Shown here: in pieces, positions 36,862-45,800 of the stretch
How the letters are laid out: each line of letters begins with the position of its first letter
Numbering within the stretch: the first letter of the stretch is position 1
From: Lichenostomus cassidix
Lineage: Eukaryota > Chordata > Aves > Passeriformes > Meliphagidae
Length of the DNA stretch: 64,000 bases
Assembly: GCA_008360975.2 (NCBI GenBank)
Contig: CM039181.1
Coordinates: forward strand, 6,556,380-6,620,379
Direction: 5' to 3'
Made by a program: the position numbers and the translations under genes
Notes under the pieces: generated by a model
The model's input: the letters and a program-made list of their open reading frames with translations, nothing else
The model's database searches: none
What the model was told of the DNA's origin: nothing

Positions 36862-37518
36862 ATGGCCAGCGGCAGCCCCGCCAGGATGTCCAGCGCCGCC
36901 GGACAGCCGCCCTTCCTGCAGCCGGCGTGCTTCTTCGCCGCCGCGGTAGCCGCCGCCGCCGCCGCCGCTCCTCCGGGACCTCCCCCGGGAGCTCCGCCGC
37001 CGCAGCTCAGCCCTGCGGGCGGGCAGCCCTCCCCGGGCGGCAAGCCCTCGGCGCCGCGGGCGGCCAAGCGGCAGCGCTCGGCCTCGCCGGAGCTGATGCG
37101 CTGCAAGAGGAGGCTCAACTTCAGCGGGTTCGGCTACAGCCTGCCGCAGCAGCAGCCCGCGGCCGTGGCGCGGCGCAACGAGCGGGAGCGCAACCGGGTG
37201 AAGCTGGTGAACCTGGGCTTCGCCACGCTGCGGGAACACGTCCCCAACGGCGCCGCCAACAAGAAGATGAGCAAGGTGGAGACGCTCCGCTCCGCCGTCG
37301 AGTACATCCGCGCCCTGCAGCAGCTGCTCGACGAGCACGACGCCGTCAGCGCCGCCTTCCAGGCGGGCGTCCTCTCGCCCACCATCTCGCCCAGCTACTC
37401 CCACGACATGAACTCCATGGCGGGCTCCCCCGTCTCCTCCTACTCCTCCGACGAGGGCTCCTACGACCCGCTCAGCCCCGAGGAGCAGGAGCTTCTCGAC
37501 TTCACGAGCTGGTTCTGA
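36862..37518 (+). CDS. ASCL1: Achaete-scute family bHLH transcription factor 1
   Basis: ASCL1 is a nuclear proneural factor. It pairs with E proteins (TCF3/TCF4/TCF12), binds CAGCTG-type E-boxes and drives neurogenesis and Notch ligand expression. The 218-residue product has a low-complexity N-terminus (Ala run at residues 30-36, Pro/Gly/Ala at 37-52), the ASCL signature [19 protein letters not shown] (69-87), basic region RRNERERNR (104-112), helix 1-loop-helix 2 to about residue 155 ([18 protein letters not shown]), and a C-terminus ending [14 protein letters not shown], near-identical to mammals. It is shorter than human ASCL1 (236) because the polyglutamine stretch is absent. ATG36862 is the first ATG after the TATA box; a second in-frame ATG at 36886 (Met9) has A at -3. 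ASCL2-5 are excluded by the C-terminus and [10 protein letters not shown]. Intronless coding exon in a CpG island, head to head with PAH. Confidence 0.99.
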   Translation: MASGSPARMSSAAGQPPFLQPACFFAAAVAAAAAAAPPGPPPGAPPPQLSPAGGQPSPGGKPSAPRAAKRQRSASPELMRCKRRLNFSGFGYSLPQQQPAAVARRNERERNRVKLVNLGFATLREHVPNGAANKKMSKVETLRSAVEYIRALQQLLDEHDAVSAAFQAGVLSPTISPSYSHDMNSMAGSPVSSYSSDEGSYDPLSPEEQELLDFTSWF

Positions 37519-37540
37519 GCGCCGGCCGCCCTCCCGGCAG

Positions 37541-37747
37541 GTGGGTAGGCGGAGGGCCGGGGGGACAGCGGGGGGACAGCGGGGGGACAGCGGGGGACGG
37601 ACGCGGAGCGGAGGGCTGCAGCCGCTGGGGAGGGGCCGCAGCCGGGGCTGCCCCCGCGTGTCCTGCGGTACTTACGAGCGGCTCCGCGGCCCGACGCTGC
37701 ACTGCTCCCGGCGCGGCTCTGATCTCCTCTCTCTTTGTTGTTTACAG
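37541..37747 (+). other. ASCL1: ASCL1 intron in the 3' UTR
   Basis: The donor CAG|GTGGGT is 22 bases after the stop codon and the acceptor TTGTTTACAG ends at 37747, giving a 207-bp intron. Mammalian ASCL1 also has two exons with the intron in the 3' UTR just after the stop. The intron is G-rich at its 5' end. Confidence 0.75.
37554..37600 (+). repeat. 11-bp G-rich tandem repeat (quadruplex-prone)
   Basis: Four G runs of 5-6 bases are separated by ACAGC loops, in an 11-bp period (last unit 10 bp). It starts 14 bases inside the 3' UTR intron. It could form a G-quadruplex in pre-mRNA beside the donor site. Confidence 0.85.
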
Positions 37748-37948
37748 GACAGTTGCAAAAGGGAAAAAAACAACCCAACAAAACCACAAAAAACCAAAAA
37801 AAAAAAAAAAAAGCCCACCACATAAAACCAGATCACACACAGAGAGACAAAAATCCACGCGGAAAAGGACCTGTTGCGTTTCCAGCTCCCCTGCCGTCGG
37901 AGGGCGGTGCGGGCACGTCTCTCGGCGGGCGGGCACAGCGCTTGGCCC

Positions 37949-37982
37949 CGCGGGGGCGGTCGGGGCGGTCGGGGCGGTCGCC
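37949..37982 (+). repeat. 9-bp GC-rich tandem repeat in ASCL1 3' UTR
   Basis: About three units of CGGGGCGGT in the CpG-rich proximal 3' UTR. It may add to RNA structure. Confidence 0.75.
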
Positions 37983-38448
37983 CCCGGCCCCGGAGAGCTG
38001 CCGGCCTTTGCACTCCGTCGCGCTGCCACGGACTGCCGAGCGACTGTCCGGCGGGGGAGCCGCGGGAAGGGCGCTGCGCTCCTCGGCCGGCGGAGGAGCT
38101 CTTCTTCGTCTTCCTCCTGCTCAGCAGAAGCAAGAAGCGCGGCCCGTCTCCGCACCTCGCCGCCGCCGCGGCCCTTCAGAGACTGGCGTTCGTCACCTGT
38201 GGACAAAGTTAGTTTCCCGATGTCTGTGGAGATGCTGAAGTTAAGCTATGCTGTACTCAAAGAAGTCCCTGGAGCTCCGTCTACCCCCCATCTCCCCGTG
38301 CCTCTCCCTCCCCTCGATCCAGGCTTTTCCTCTCGTTTCCATCATAGAATGCTTCCAATCTTTTTTTTTTTTTTTTGTGAATTTTTTTATTATAAGAAAA
38401 TCTATTTGTATCTATCCTAACCCGGTTGGGGATATATTAAGCTATTTT

Positions 38449-38456
38449 TGTACATA
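38449..38456 (+). promoter_or_regulatory. Pumilio-type element in ASCL1 3' UTR
   Basis: TGTACATA fits the PUM consensus TGTANATA and lies in a part of the 3' UTR that resembles the human one. PUM proteins usually lower mRNA stability or translation. Confidence 0.5.
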
Positions 38457-38471
38457 AGAGAGAGAGAGATT
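38457..38471. repeat. Short (GA)n run in ASCL1 3' UTR
   Basis: AGAGAGAGAGAGA immediately after the Pumilio-type element. A similar run is present in the human 3' UTR as I recall it. Confidence 0.8.
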
Positions 38472-38918
38472 TATAGAGGTTTTGTACAAATGGTTTAAAA
38501 TGTGTATATCTTGATACTTTTTTTAATATGTAATGCTTATTACCTCTTCATGTTTAGACTCGTAGTCAACGTTACCTTACAACTGCCATTTTTGTACGTG
38601 GTTTTGTAAAGGACTTGGATTTCCTCCAGATGTACTTTAGCACCAATGTGTCTTACTTTATAGAAACTTTGTTAATGTATTAATAATGTCATTAAACAAT
38701 GTTCAAAGTGAACAAAGTTTATGCAGCTATTGTCCAAACGCAAAATGGTAGCCATTTGTTTTTATATGCTGCCTTTTGGGGGGAAAAAGAAAAAAAAAAG
38801 AAAAACCAGACAAGCAAACAAACAGACAAAAAGCCCCTACACCACTGCCTTTTCTTACTGTTTTTTTACAAACTTACAAAGGACCTGTATAACCCTGTTT
38901 TATACCAACTAGTTTCGT

Positions 38919-38924
38919 AATAAA
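38919..38924 (+). terminator. ASCL1: ASCL1 polyadenylation signal
   Basis: AATAAA within GTTTCGTAATAAAAC, followed by a T-rich stretch; cleavage is predicted near 38940. An ATTAAA at about 38691-38696 could give a shorter form. Confidence 0.85.
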
Positions 38925-38945
38925 ACTTTTTTTTAATTAAAATGA

Positions 38946-39618
38946 TCAGCTGCCTACGGCATGTAATTTTTTTTCTTTCTGCCATTGACAACGATGAATG
39001 TAAGGACAGAATGTTAATTGATGCTATACCGGAGCTGAGTTGCATATGAAGTGTTTGTATCTGATGGATGTAACATATATATCTTTATCTATCTCTATAT
39101 AAATATGCAAAGATCTAGCGCTATCACCATTGTTTTCTTGCCCTTCTGTGTTGCAAATGTGTATTCAAATCCAAAGGCGAGGGGATGATTAATGATTGCA
39201 TTGTCCTTCCTGAAATCACTGCACATTGCAGAATTCCCCCCAAAGCCCAAATCTTATAAAAAGAGGGCGCTCCATCCCGCCTTTCGGCGGTGTCACCCTG
39301 TCCTCCTCCGCGCCTCTGACCCAACGGGACACAAAAACTGGGGGGATGTCACAGCCGCCGCCACCCAAAACACGGGGCGCTGCGCTGCCCCTGCAGAGAC
39401 AGTGGCTGGCGAAATAAAACCGCCGCGGGGAAGACGGGAAGCGAGAGGGGAAGGGAGATAAAATTAAATAAATAAATAAAGTAGTAGAAATCGGTGGCGG
39501 CTCAGAGATATTGGTCTTTCCAAACTTATTATTCTGCCCAAATAGCGTGATCTGCCTGTAAAAGTACCCAATTACCAAGACTCAAAAAGAAATTGGACTC
39601 TTCCCCCCATTCCCCGCT

Positions 39619-39620
<2 letters not shown>
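38946..39620. other. ASCL1 downstream flank, no gene
   Basis: Contains AT-rich sequence (39070-39110) and then a small GC-rich part (39290-39440). Nothing coding recognised. Confidence 0.65.

Positions 39621-39677
<57 letters not shown>
39621..39677. repeat. 57-base poly-T run
   Basis: An uninterrupted run of T, the longest homopolymer in the window, about 0.7 kb past the ASCL1 polyadenylation signal. Length is likely inaccurate in any assembly. No retroposon body was recognised next to it. Confidence 0.95.
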
Positions 39678-39678
<1 letters not shown>

Positions 39679-39812
39679 GCTAGCCTGCTTGTTGTCAGTT
39701 AGCAAGGACGTGACCAGAATTCCCTTTCTATTCGCCCGGCTCCAGCATCACTTGCAAATTCAGTTTGCGTGCACCAAGCCAAGCGGAAAGCAAAGCGCAA
39801 AATGCATCTTAC

Positions 39813-39835
39813 AAAAAAAAAAAAAAAAAAAAAAG
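39813..39835. repeat. Poly-A run
   Basis: About 22 A, some 140 bases after the poly-T run. Confidence 0.9.
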
Positions 39836-40010
39836 CCAACAAAAGCAGGGGAGAGCCAGTGTGTCGTACGGAGGTAAAAGAAAAAAAAAATCTAGCCCCC
39901 CTCCTCGACAAATGTGCTGTCGAATTGCGAAGGATGCTCTAATTTAAAAAAAAAGAGGGAAAAACTTTGGTGGAGGAGTCCGGAATTTTCCTTCTGTGTG
40001 CGTATGTAAC

Positions 40011-40050
40011 TATATATATATTTATATACATATATATACATATATATATG
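40011..40050. repeat. (TA)n-rich microsatellite
   Basis: TATATATATA runs with short CA interruptions; easily melted sequence. Confidence 0.92.
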
Positions 40051-40224
40051 CACGGACGGTTATCCGTGTGTATGTCAATGCAGTCCTTCCTGCATTGCTT
40101 TAAAACTATCCACAATCTCCCCTTCGCCTCCTCCCCCCACGCCCTGAAATGATCAATACGTGATTTAATCGCGGGGGGAGGGAAGGGAAAGGGGGGAGAG
40201 GACGGGACGGGAGGACGGGACACG

Positions 40225-40900
40225 GTGGGGTCACGAAATCCCTCATTACTTTAGCACAAACACTCATTGTTTTAGCCGCTCGTGGAACTAATGTTTAGTT
40301 ATGAAAATAATAACCGTTATATGCTGCCATCCGCTCTCCCTTTACAGCATCTCCCTTTTTATTTACCCACTTTTGCAAGTGCACAGATAAGGTATGCAAA
40401 GAAAGTGCAGCGAGTAATTTATAGCTATGAATATAACATTAGGATAATGTTTCATTCTGTTACAAAGGCGAAATTTCTCTTCCTTGTGTAGACAGGTGTT
40501 CTTTTTTGCTCACTTCTGAATAGTAAATATCCAGACTCATTAAACTAAAGGCAAAGTTACGCTGTTGTTCGCTACAATGTATAAGACAGGCTCAGAAATT
40601 CACCACCTCCTCCCTCCCTTTTCCCCTCAGCCCCCTCCAGAAAGAAAGAAAGAAAGAAAGAATGAAAGAAAGAAAGAAAGAAAACACACACACACACACA
40701 ATTTTACTGAAGATAGGGAAAGGGCAAAGCAGGATTGGGGTAAATCTCATTACATCTGCTCTAATCGCTTAGCAACACAAAGCCTTTTCTTGTATTAGCG
40801 CGGAGAGCCTTTCAGCGCTGCCTGACAGACAGTATTCAGTTAGCATTAGTAAACTCCATAAATCAGGGACTTCTTTGGGCGCTGTATAAGTTTTAGAACT
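40225..40900. promoter_or_regulatory. Candidate conserved element downstream of ASCL1 (about +3 kb)
   Basis: Mostly unique AT-rich sequence with many TAAT/ATTA and octamer-like motifs, such as CTAATGTTTAG, GAGTAATTTATAG, ATTCATAGC-type text and CTAATCGCTTAGC. It is interrupted by a GAAA/CA microsatellite. No coding potential. Proposed as an enhancer on composition and position only. Confidence 0.35.
40640..40700. repeat. (GAAA)n-(CA)n compound microsatellite
   Basis: GAAA units (one GAAT variant) at 40640-40683 followed by CA units to 40700. Likely polymorphic. Confidence 0.95.
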
Positions 40901-41029
40901 ACTCGGGATTTGGTGGGGGGTGGGGGAAGAGCAGCGGAGAGGTGCTGTGTGTGCCGATGAAGGTTGCTTGGCCGCCGATTTATGAATTTATCCACCTGTG
41001 TGTTTATTTATCGTCATGCAGAAGTGTCC

Positions 41030-42010
41030 CGTTCACGAGCGCCTCTCGGGGGTGTGTGAGCTCCCCAGGCAAGACCAGGGCAGCGGCAGGGTAGCTCGGC
41101 GAGGCCCGCGGAGGTGGGCAGAGCTGCCCACGCCTTTCCCCGCAGCACGGCCAGCGAGATCCGCGCCCGCGGAGCTGGGTGGGAGCGGCGGGGAGCCTTC
41201 CCTCCCCTGATCCCCATCCCTGCTCCGCGCTGCCCCCTCCCCACAGCCCTCCCTCTGCCCAAACTTTTTCCGCCCGCGGGAGCAGTGCCGACCCCGCGGA
41301 ACCTCCGCGCCCTCCGCCATCCCGCGCAGGTGAGGATGGAGAGGGAAACCCGCAGGTTCTGTCCCCGGGCAGGGCTGTGGCACCGCCTGGAGCCTCCTCT
41401 GTCACCCTCCCCCGAGAGAGGCCAGACCCGCACCCAACCCTACTGCAGCCGGCTTTTGGGGAGCTCGGATGTCCTTCCCCTGTTTTCAAACCCCTTTTTC
41501 TTCCCTCCCTCTCTTTTCCCTTTCTTAATTTGTTTGTTTGTTTGTCCCCCCTCCTCCCTCCCCTGCCTGCCCTGCCCCTCCCCGCGGCGCAGGCCGTGCC
41601 TTTTGTGTGCGGGCCGGCGGGGCGGCCGGGGGGGCGGCGGGGGCCGGGCAGGCAGCGGGCAGCGCTGTCCCCGCGCGTGTCGCGCCTCCGCCTCTCTGCC
41701 GGTGCTGGCGGCGGCTCGGCGGGGGCCCGCGGGGCTCGGGGGCGGCGTGCGCCCTCCGCAGCTGCCGCCCGGCCGCCCCTCGCCTTGGGCAGGTGCCCGA
41801 GCCCCTCGCGGAGCCGCGCACGGGACGGCCCGGCTCTGCGCTCCGTAACGCAGCGCGCATTACTCAGTGCATTCAGGGATTAGCCAGCCTTCGAGTCTCC
41901 CTGCTCCTCGCCTCTTGGAAAGGGGAGCGGGGCGGAGAGACCCCCCTGAACCCAGCCAGCCCCCCCGGCAGCCCCCCCGGCTCTGCCCAGAGCGCAGCAA
42001 CTTGGAGCTG
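41030..42010. other. CpG-rich block without an evident gene
   Basis: About 1 kb rich in CpG, G runs and C runs, beginning roughly 2.1 kb past the ASCL1 polyadenylation signal. Long frames occur on both strands, as expected from composition, but none has a recognisable domain. It could be an orphan CpG island marking a noncoding transcript promoter or a Polycomb-associated regulatory element of ASCL1. Confidence 0.6.
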
Positions 42011-42039
42011 CCGAGCTCTTAGCGTGTCAGGCCGCACAA

Positions 42040-42640
42040 TGCGGGGCTAATTCCTGCTGCAAAAGGCAAGTGGTGAAGAATCAATCGCAGGCTTTATACA
42101 ATCAAAAGGGATGATGGGCTTGAGGTTGTGAATTTATTTTTTTTTTAAGTTCCCTGCCCCAGTCTGAATTTCTCCTGCTCCTTACCCCCGTCCTATTAAT
42201 AATCTCATGCAGGCGATTGCAGACCGAGGTAAAGCTATCATTTGTATGCGCCTGAAGATTAATTTCCCCCATGTACCAACTCAACGGCATAGTTATCTCT
42301 TTAACAGGGAAAACAGTTTGGCTCCATTGTCGGGTTGCCAAGACCGCCTTTTGAGAAAGGGAGCCCGGCTAGCCTCTGATCAAACTCAAAGGTTAGTTAA
42401 AAGACAAAAACAGCTGAAAATCTTCATGAATAATGCTGTTTCCCCGAGCCCAGTGTAGTGCAAGCGCACATTTCAATGCCAGAGCATTTTGTTATGCTGC
42501 TCGCCTAAGTCAGAATTTCACAGAAAAGGCAGAGAAGAAAAGCTCCAACAATTAGAGGGGGCCTGTCAGAAAACATTAACGCCTTCCTCGCCCAGCCTGT
42601 CAAGCGTGCTGGAAATAAAAAACGGGCATAGCGAATCGCA
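42040..42640. promoter_or_regulatory. Candidate enhancer at about +3.1 to +3.7 kb from the ASCL1 3' end
   Basis: Directly after the orphan CpG block. Unique sequence with CCTATTAATAATCTCATG, GAAGATTAATTTCCCC, TCAAAGG (TCF/LEF-like), CAGCTG (42411-42416) and CATGAATAATGC. Lack of repeats and motif density suggest a conserved regulatory element. Confidence 0.4.
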
Positions 42641-42861
42641 CCTCCACCCTCCGGAGCTGCAGGAGGGAGAGGGAGGCGGGTTAGGGACAGAGAAGTAAAG
42701 AGAGAGAGATAAATGGACAGGCCCAGGCAGTTAACAGTCCCCCTCGGCTTTGCAGTTCACCCAAAAGCTGGAAAAAGGAGGGGAAAAGACCTGCAGCTGG
42801 ATGTCCTCGCTTGATATTCATCCTCATTTCATGCTCCAGAATTATGTTTGCTTTCAGGACC

Positions 42862-42892
42862 ATCACACTCACACACTCACACACTCACACTG
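42862..42892. repeat. Short CACACT repeat
   Basis: Several units of TCACACACTCACACAC type over about 30 bp. Confidence 0.8.
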
Positions 42893-45800
42893 TCCCTCTG
42901 CACCTTCAGCCCTTTCCTGCAGCAGCCCTGCAAAGCACACCAGGTGAAACAGCAGCACTGCAGAGCTGTGACCTCTTTCTGCTTTCTCCTCCCTCCAGTC
43001 TCATCTCTAAGTTTCCATGTCTGTGGCCATGCAGATGTCCAGGGTGGCCAACCTGCAGCTGGGCTGGAGGACCTCATGTCAGAGAAGCTGTGCTTATGTA
43101 CAGCACCAAAGCTATCTCACTCTATAGATTTTTTAGGAAAATGTGTTTCAAAAGTACAACTTTAACTAGCCAGATCAACTACCCATATGCTCGAGTCTTT
43201 TCCCATAGTTAAATACCTATTGCCAAGGACACTAAAATATTTAAAGCTTCCCCTGCACTGATGTTCATTTCGGTAAGTGAACATCTAGACTTCGACTTTC
43301 CTGGTCAAAGCACAGATTTTTACCAGTCATTTGAATAACAAGAGACCTCTGGTTCTTCTCTTTCTGTGAGCAAAACCTCAGACCACCACTTAAATTCTTT
43401 TTTTTTCTTTTGCCCTTGTTGCCTTTGTTGTCTCATTGCAAATACATGTATATGTTAATAACTGATAAGAAGCAGATCAGCACTGTGCAGCTTCAGCTTC
43501 TATATTCAGCCTTCTGCTGGGTGGGACAGGGTGAGGGAGATTACTGCTGTGCATTGTAGTATTTGTATTTGGGTTGAAAAAATGAGATTCCAGCAAAATA
43601 CAAAGTGACTGAAGGAAGGGAATATCTCCAAACCTCCAATCTGAGGTGTTCTAGGGGTTATATCCATAAAGTGATACAGCAACACAGTTCAGACAGCATG
43701 TGAAAGACATCAGACTGTGCCCATGGTTAGAGAGCTGTGTGATTCCTACATATCCCATGGGGAAGAAACTCTACCTTGGGGACAGGAGCCCCAGCCCTCC
43801 ATCCCATGCACACCCTGGAGCAGCACAGGACATCCAGGCAATATGGTACTTGCTGCTCTCCTTCAGAGAAGGCAGGGATATCCTGTGGTTTTGGAGCCAG
43901 ATATATCCCCTGAAGGGTGTAAGCAAAAGAAAAACCTTCATGAGCACTGGGGCTTTCATTGGCTCTCACACTTCTGTCCTGAAGAAACACAGGCAACCAG
44001 TAAGAGAGGGGAAAAGTTTCAAGAGGTACTTTTTCTCCCTCTGTCTGGCTGTCTGGTACTAACTATTCTAATTATGGAGGGGTAAGATGGTAAAAATGCA
44101 GAGATGGGAAACTAAGGGCATTGATCATGGACTGAAACTATCTAGATTCACTGCTGGCTGTGACTTTGTCCTGACTCAATCCATTTTAGACTGAGATCCA
44201 CAAGTGCTAAACAGACCATCAGTAACTCCACACAGGTGCCTGGGGATGTGCAGCATTGCAGAACATGAGAAATCTGGCAGGACAGAGGGGGTCTCTGATC
44301 CAGACCCTGCTTTGTGCAAGGTGCTGTGGGAAGAACCACGGCATATTAATAATCTGCCTTATTTTTCTGTGGGACAGACAATCCATGTTTCTTTTTATCC
44401 CACTGCAAACAGGATTCAGTCCTGTTTTTGGTCTTCACCTACTACCCAGAAAAGGACAGTTATGTATGCTAAAACATCAGAGTAAACACCTGTATGTTAC
44501 CTGTTGTCCTATATGTTACCTGTAAATTGCTTGGGAGTAAAATTCCTTTGAAATTTTCACCCATCAAACCATGTGTTTCAATCTTCTCTCAGAACCTGTA
44601 AACAACTACAGCAGTCAAGTTGCAAAGTTTTCTGCTGGTCACTCCTGCTTTGCACAAACATGCAGCTTTCTTGCTTTTTGCTTTTATATATTCCCAATAG
44701 CACTGGGGAAGGAAAAGTAAACTTCACAGAGATGCCCTATAAGCAACCTCAGAGGTATAACCCAGGCCTTTGCAATAGGGGTGGGGAATTGTCTTCTGCA
44801 ATGGAGCCCAAACCCATTTGGTCCAATTTCACAGAAGCAGGTCACAGAAAGTGCACAGGTTCCAGTTTTGGGGTTGGGTCCTCCTCCCTCCCCACCAGCC
44901 ACACCATTCTCTGGCTCACTCTCCCCTCCTGCTGCTGGTCACAGCTTTTAGCTATTTTAATTTGCACTTTCTGGACTGGCAGGGCTATATTACTCTGGAG
45001 CAGGAAAGGAAAAGCCCTATATTAGTAAAGTGTGAAATGCAGTTTTGACTGAAAAGGGAAGCCATTTCGACATGATTACACCGTGACAGTGCAGATTAAA
45101 ACCCTGCCATATGGCCTAAGATAGGCTTGCTCTTACTTTCAGGTAACAACACATTGCTAATTAAGTGGTGATGACATTTCCAAACCAAAAAGAAAAAAAG
45201 AGGAAAAAAGCCACCTGGATGTGAAATAAAGAGAGTCAAGTGAAGGGAAGACATCAATCGGTGCTCATAACAGTGGAAATCAGCTCTTTTATCACTGTGG
45301 TTTGCTCTGAATAGAAGAGAATTTGTTTGGTTTGTTATTGAGTAAACAATAATTCATGTGTGCACTTGTAGACCTGAACACAGTGCTCCTGAAAGGCACC
45401 TGACTGACAACATGGGGGAGCAAAGTCCTGCATCACATCCAGGGCAAACCCAGCCTGGGCAGCAGTGCAGAGAGCTCCTCACCCTGCTTTGCCAAGGGCC
45501 TGCTGACCTCTGAAATCTCAGCCACATTTAAGCCCAGGTTTTAGTGTCTCTCTGTACTGGAAATCTTCATTTTTGTGTCTCTGGGGATACAGCAGCAAAG
45601 GATGGTAGGAGCAGCTGACACAAAACCTACAGTCCTGCCTGCATCCACTGCTGTGTCTCTGTGGGACAGCAGGAGCTTTAGGACAATAAATGGAATAAGA
45701 TCAGACTGTTGGTCCACAAGGGTCACTTTAAGCACTCATAACCAAGCCTTTGAGACTTTCAGATCAAGGGTGTTCTTTGAAGACCCAAGACCTGAAGTGT

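Larger units (their letters stand above)
35460..38215. other. ASCL1: CpG island spanning ASCL1 promoter and coding exon
   Basis: Very GC- and CpG-rich sequence starts at about 35460 and continues through the ASCL1 promoter, coding exon and early 3' UTR, broken only by T-rich leader tracts. Developmental regulator genes typically sit in such islands and are Polycomb-controlled. The many long overlapping frames on both strands follow from the low stop-codon density. Confidence 0.9.
37748..38940 (+). other. ASCL1: ASCL1 3' UTR exon 2
   Basis: Starts GACAGTTGC after the acceptor and runs to the cleavage region past AATAAA at 38919. The distal part (about 38430-38940) contains blocks that match my memory of the human ASCL1 3' UTR, such as GTTTTGTACAAATGG, CACCAATGTGTCTTAC and GTTTATGCAGCTA. 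The proximal part is CpG-rich and more species-specific. The 5' half contains an A15-16 tract at about 37797-37812. Confidence 0.8.

Noticed and set aside
35734..37404. 556-codon antisense open frame across the ASCL1 promoter and coding exon
   Set aside because: It is rich in Arg, Gly, Ala and Lys as expected from reading a CpG island and T tracts backwards, mirrors ASCL1 codons, and has no recognisable domain.
36792..38420. 542-codon plus-strand open frame overlapping ASCL1 in another frame
   Set aside because: It does not start at an ATG, crosses the ASCL1 stop and the 3' UTR intron, and is explained by GC-rich composition.
41114..41883. 244- and 234-codon frames in the orphan CpG island
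   Set aside because: Pro/Arg/Ala-rich frames coexist in several registers, and no known domain or splice structure was seen.
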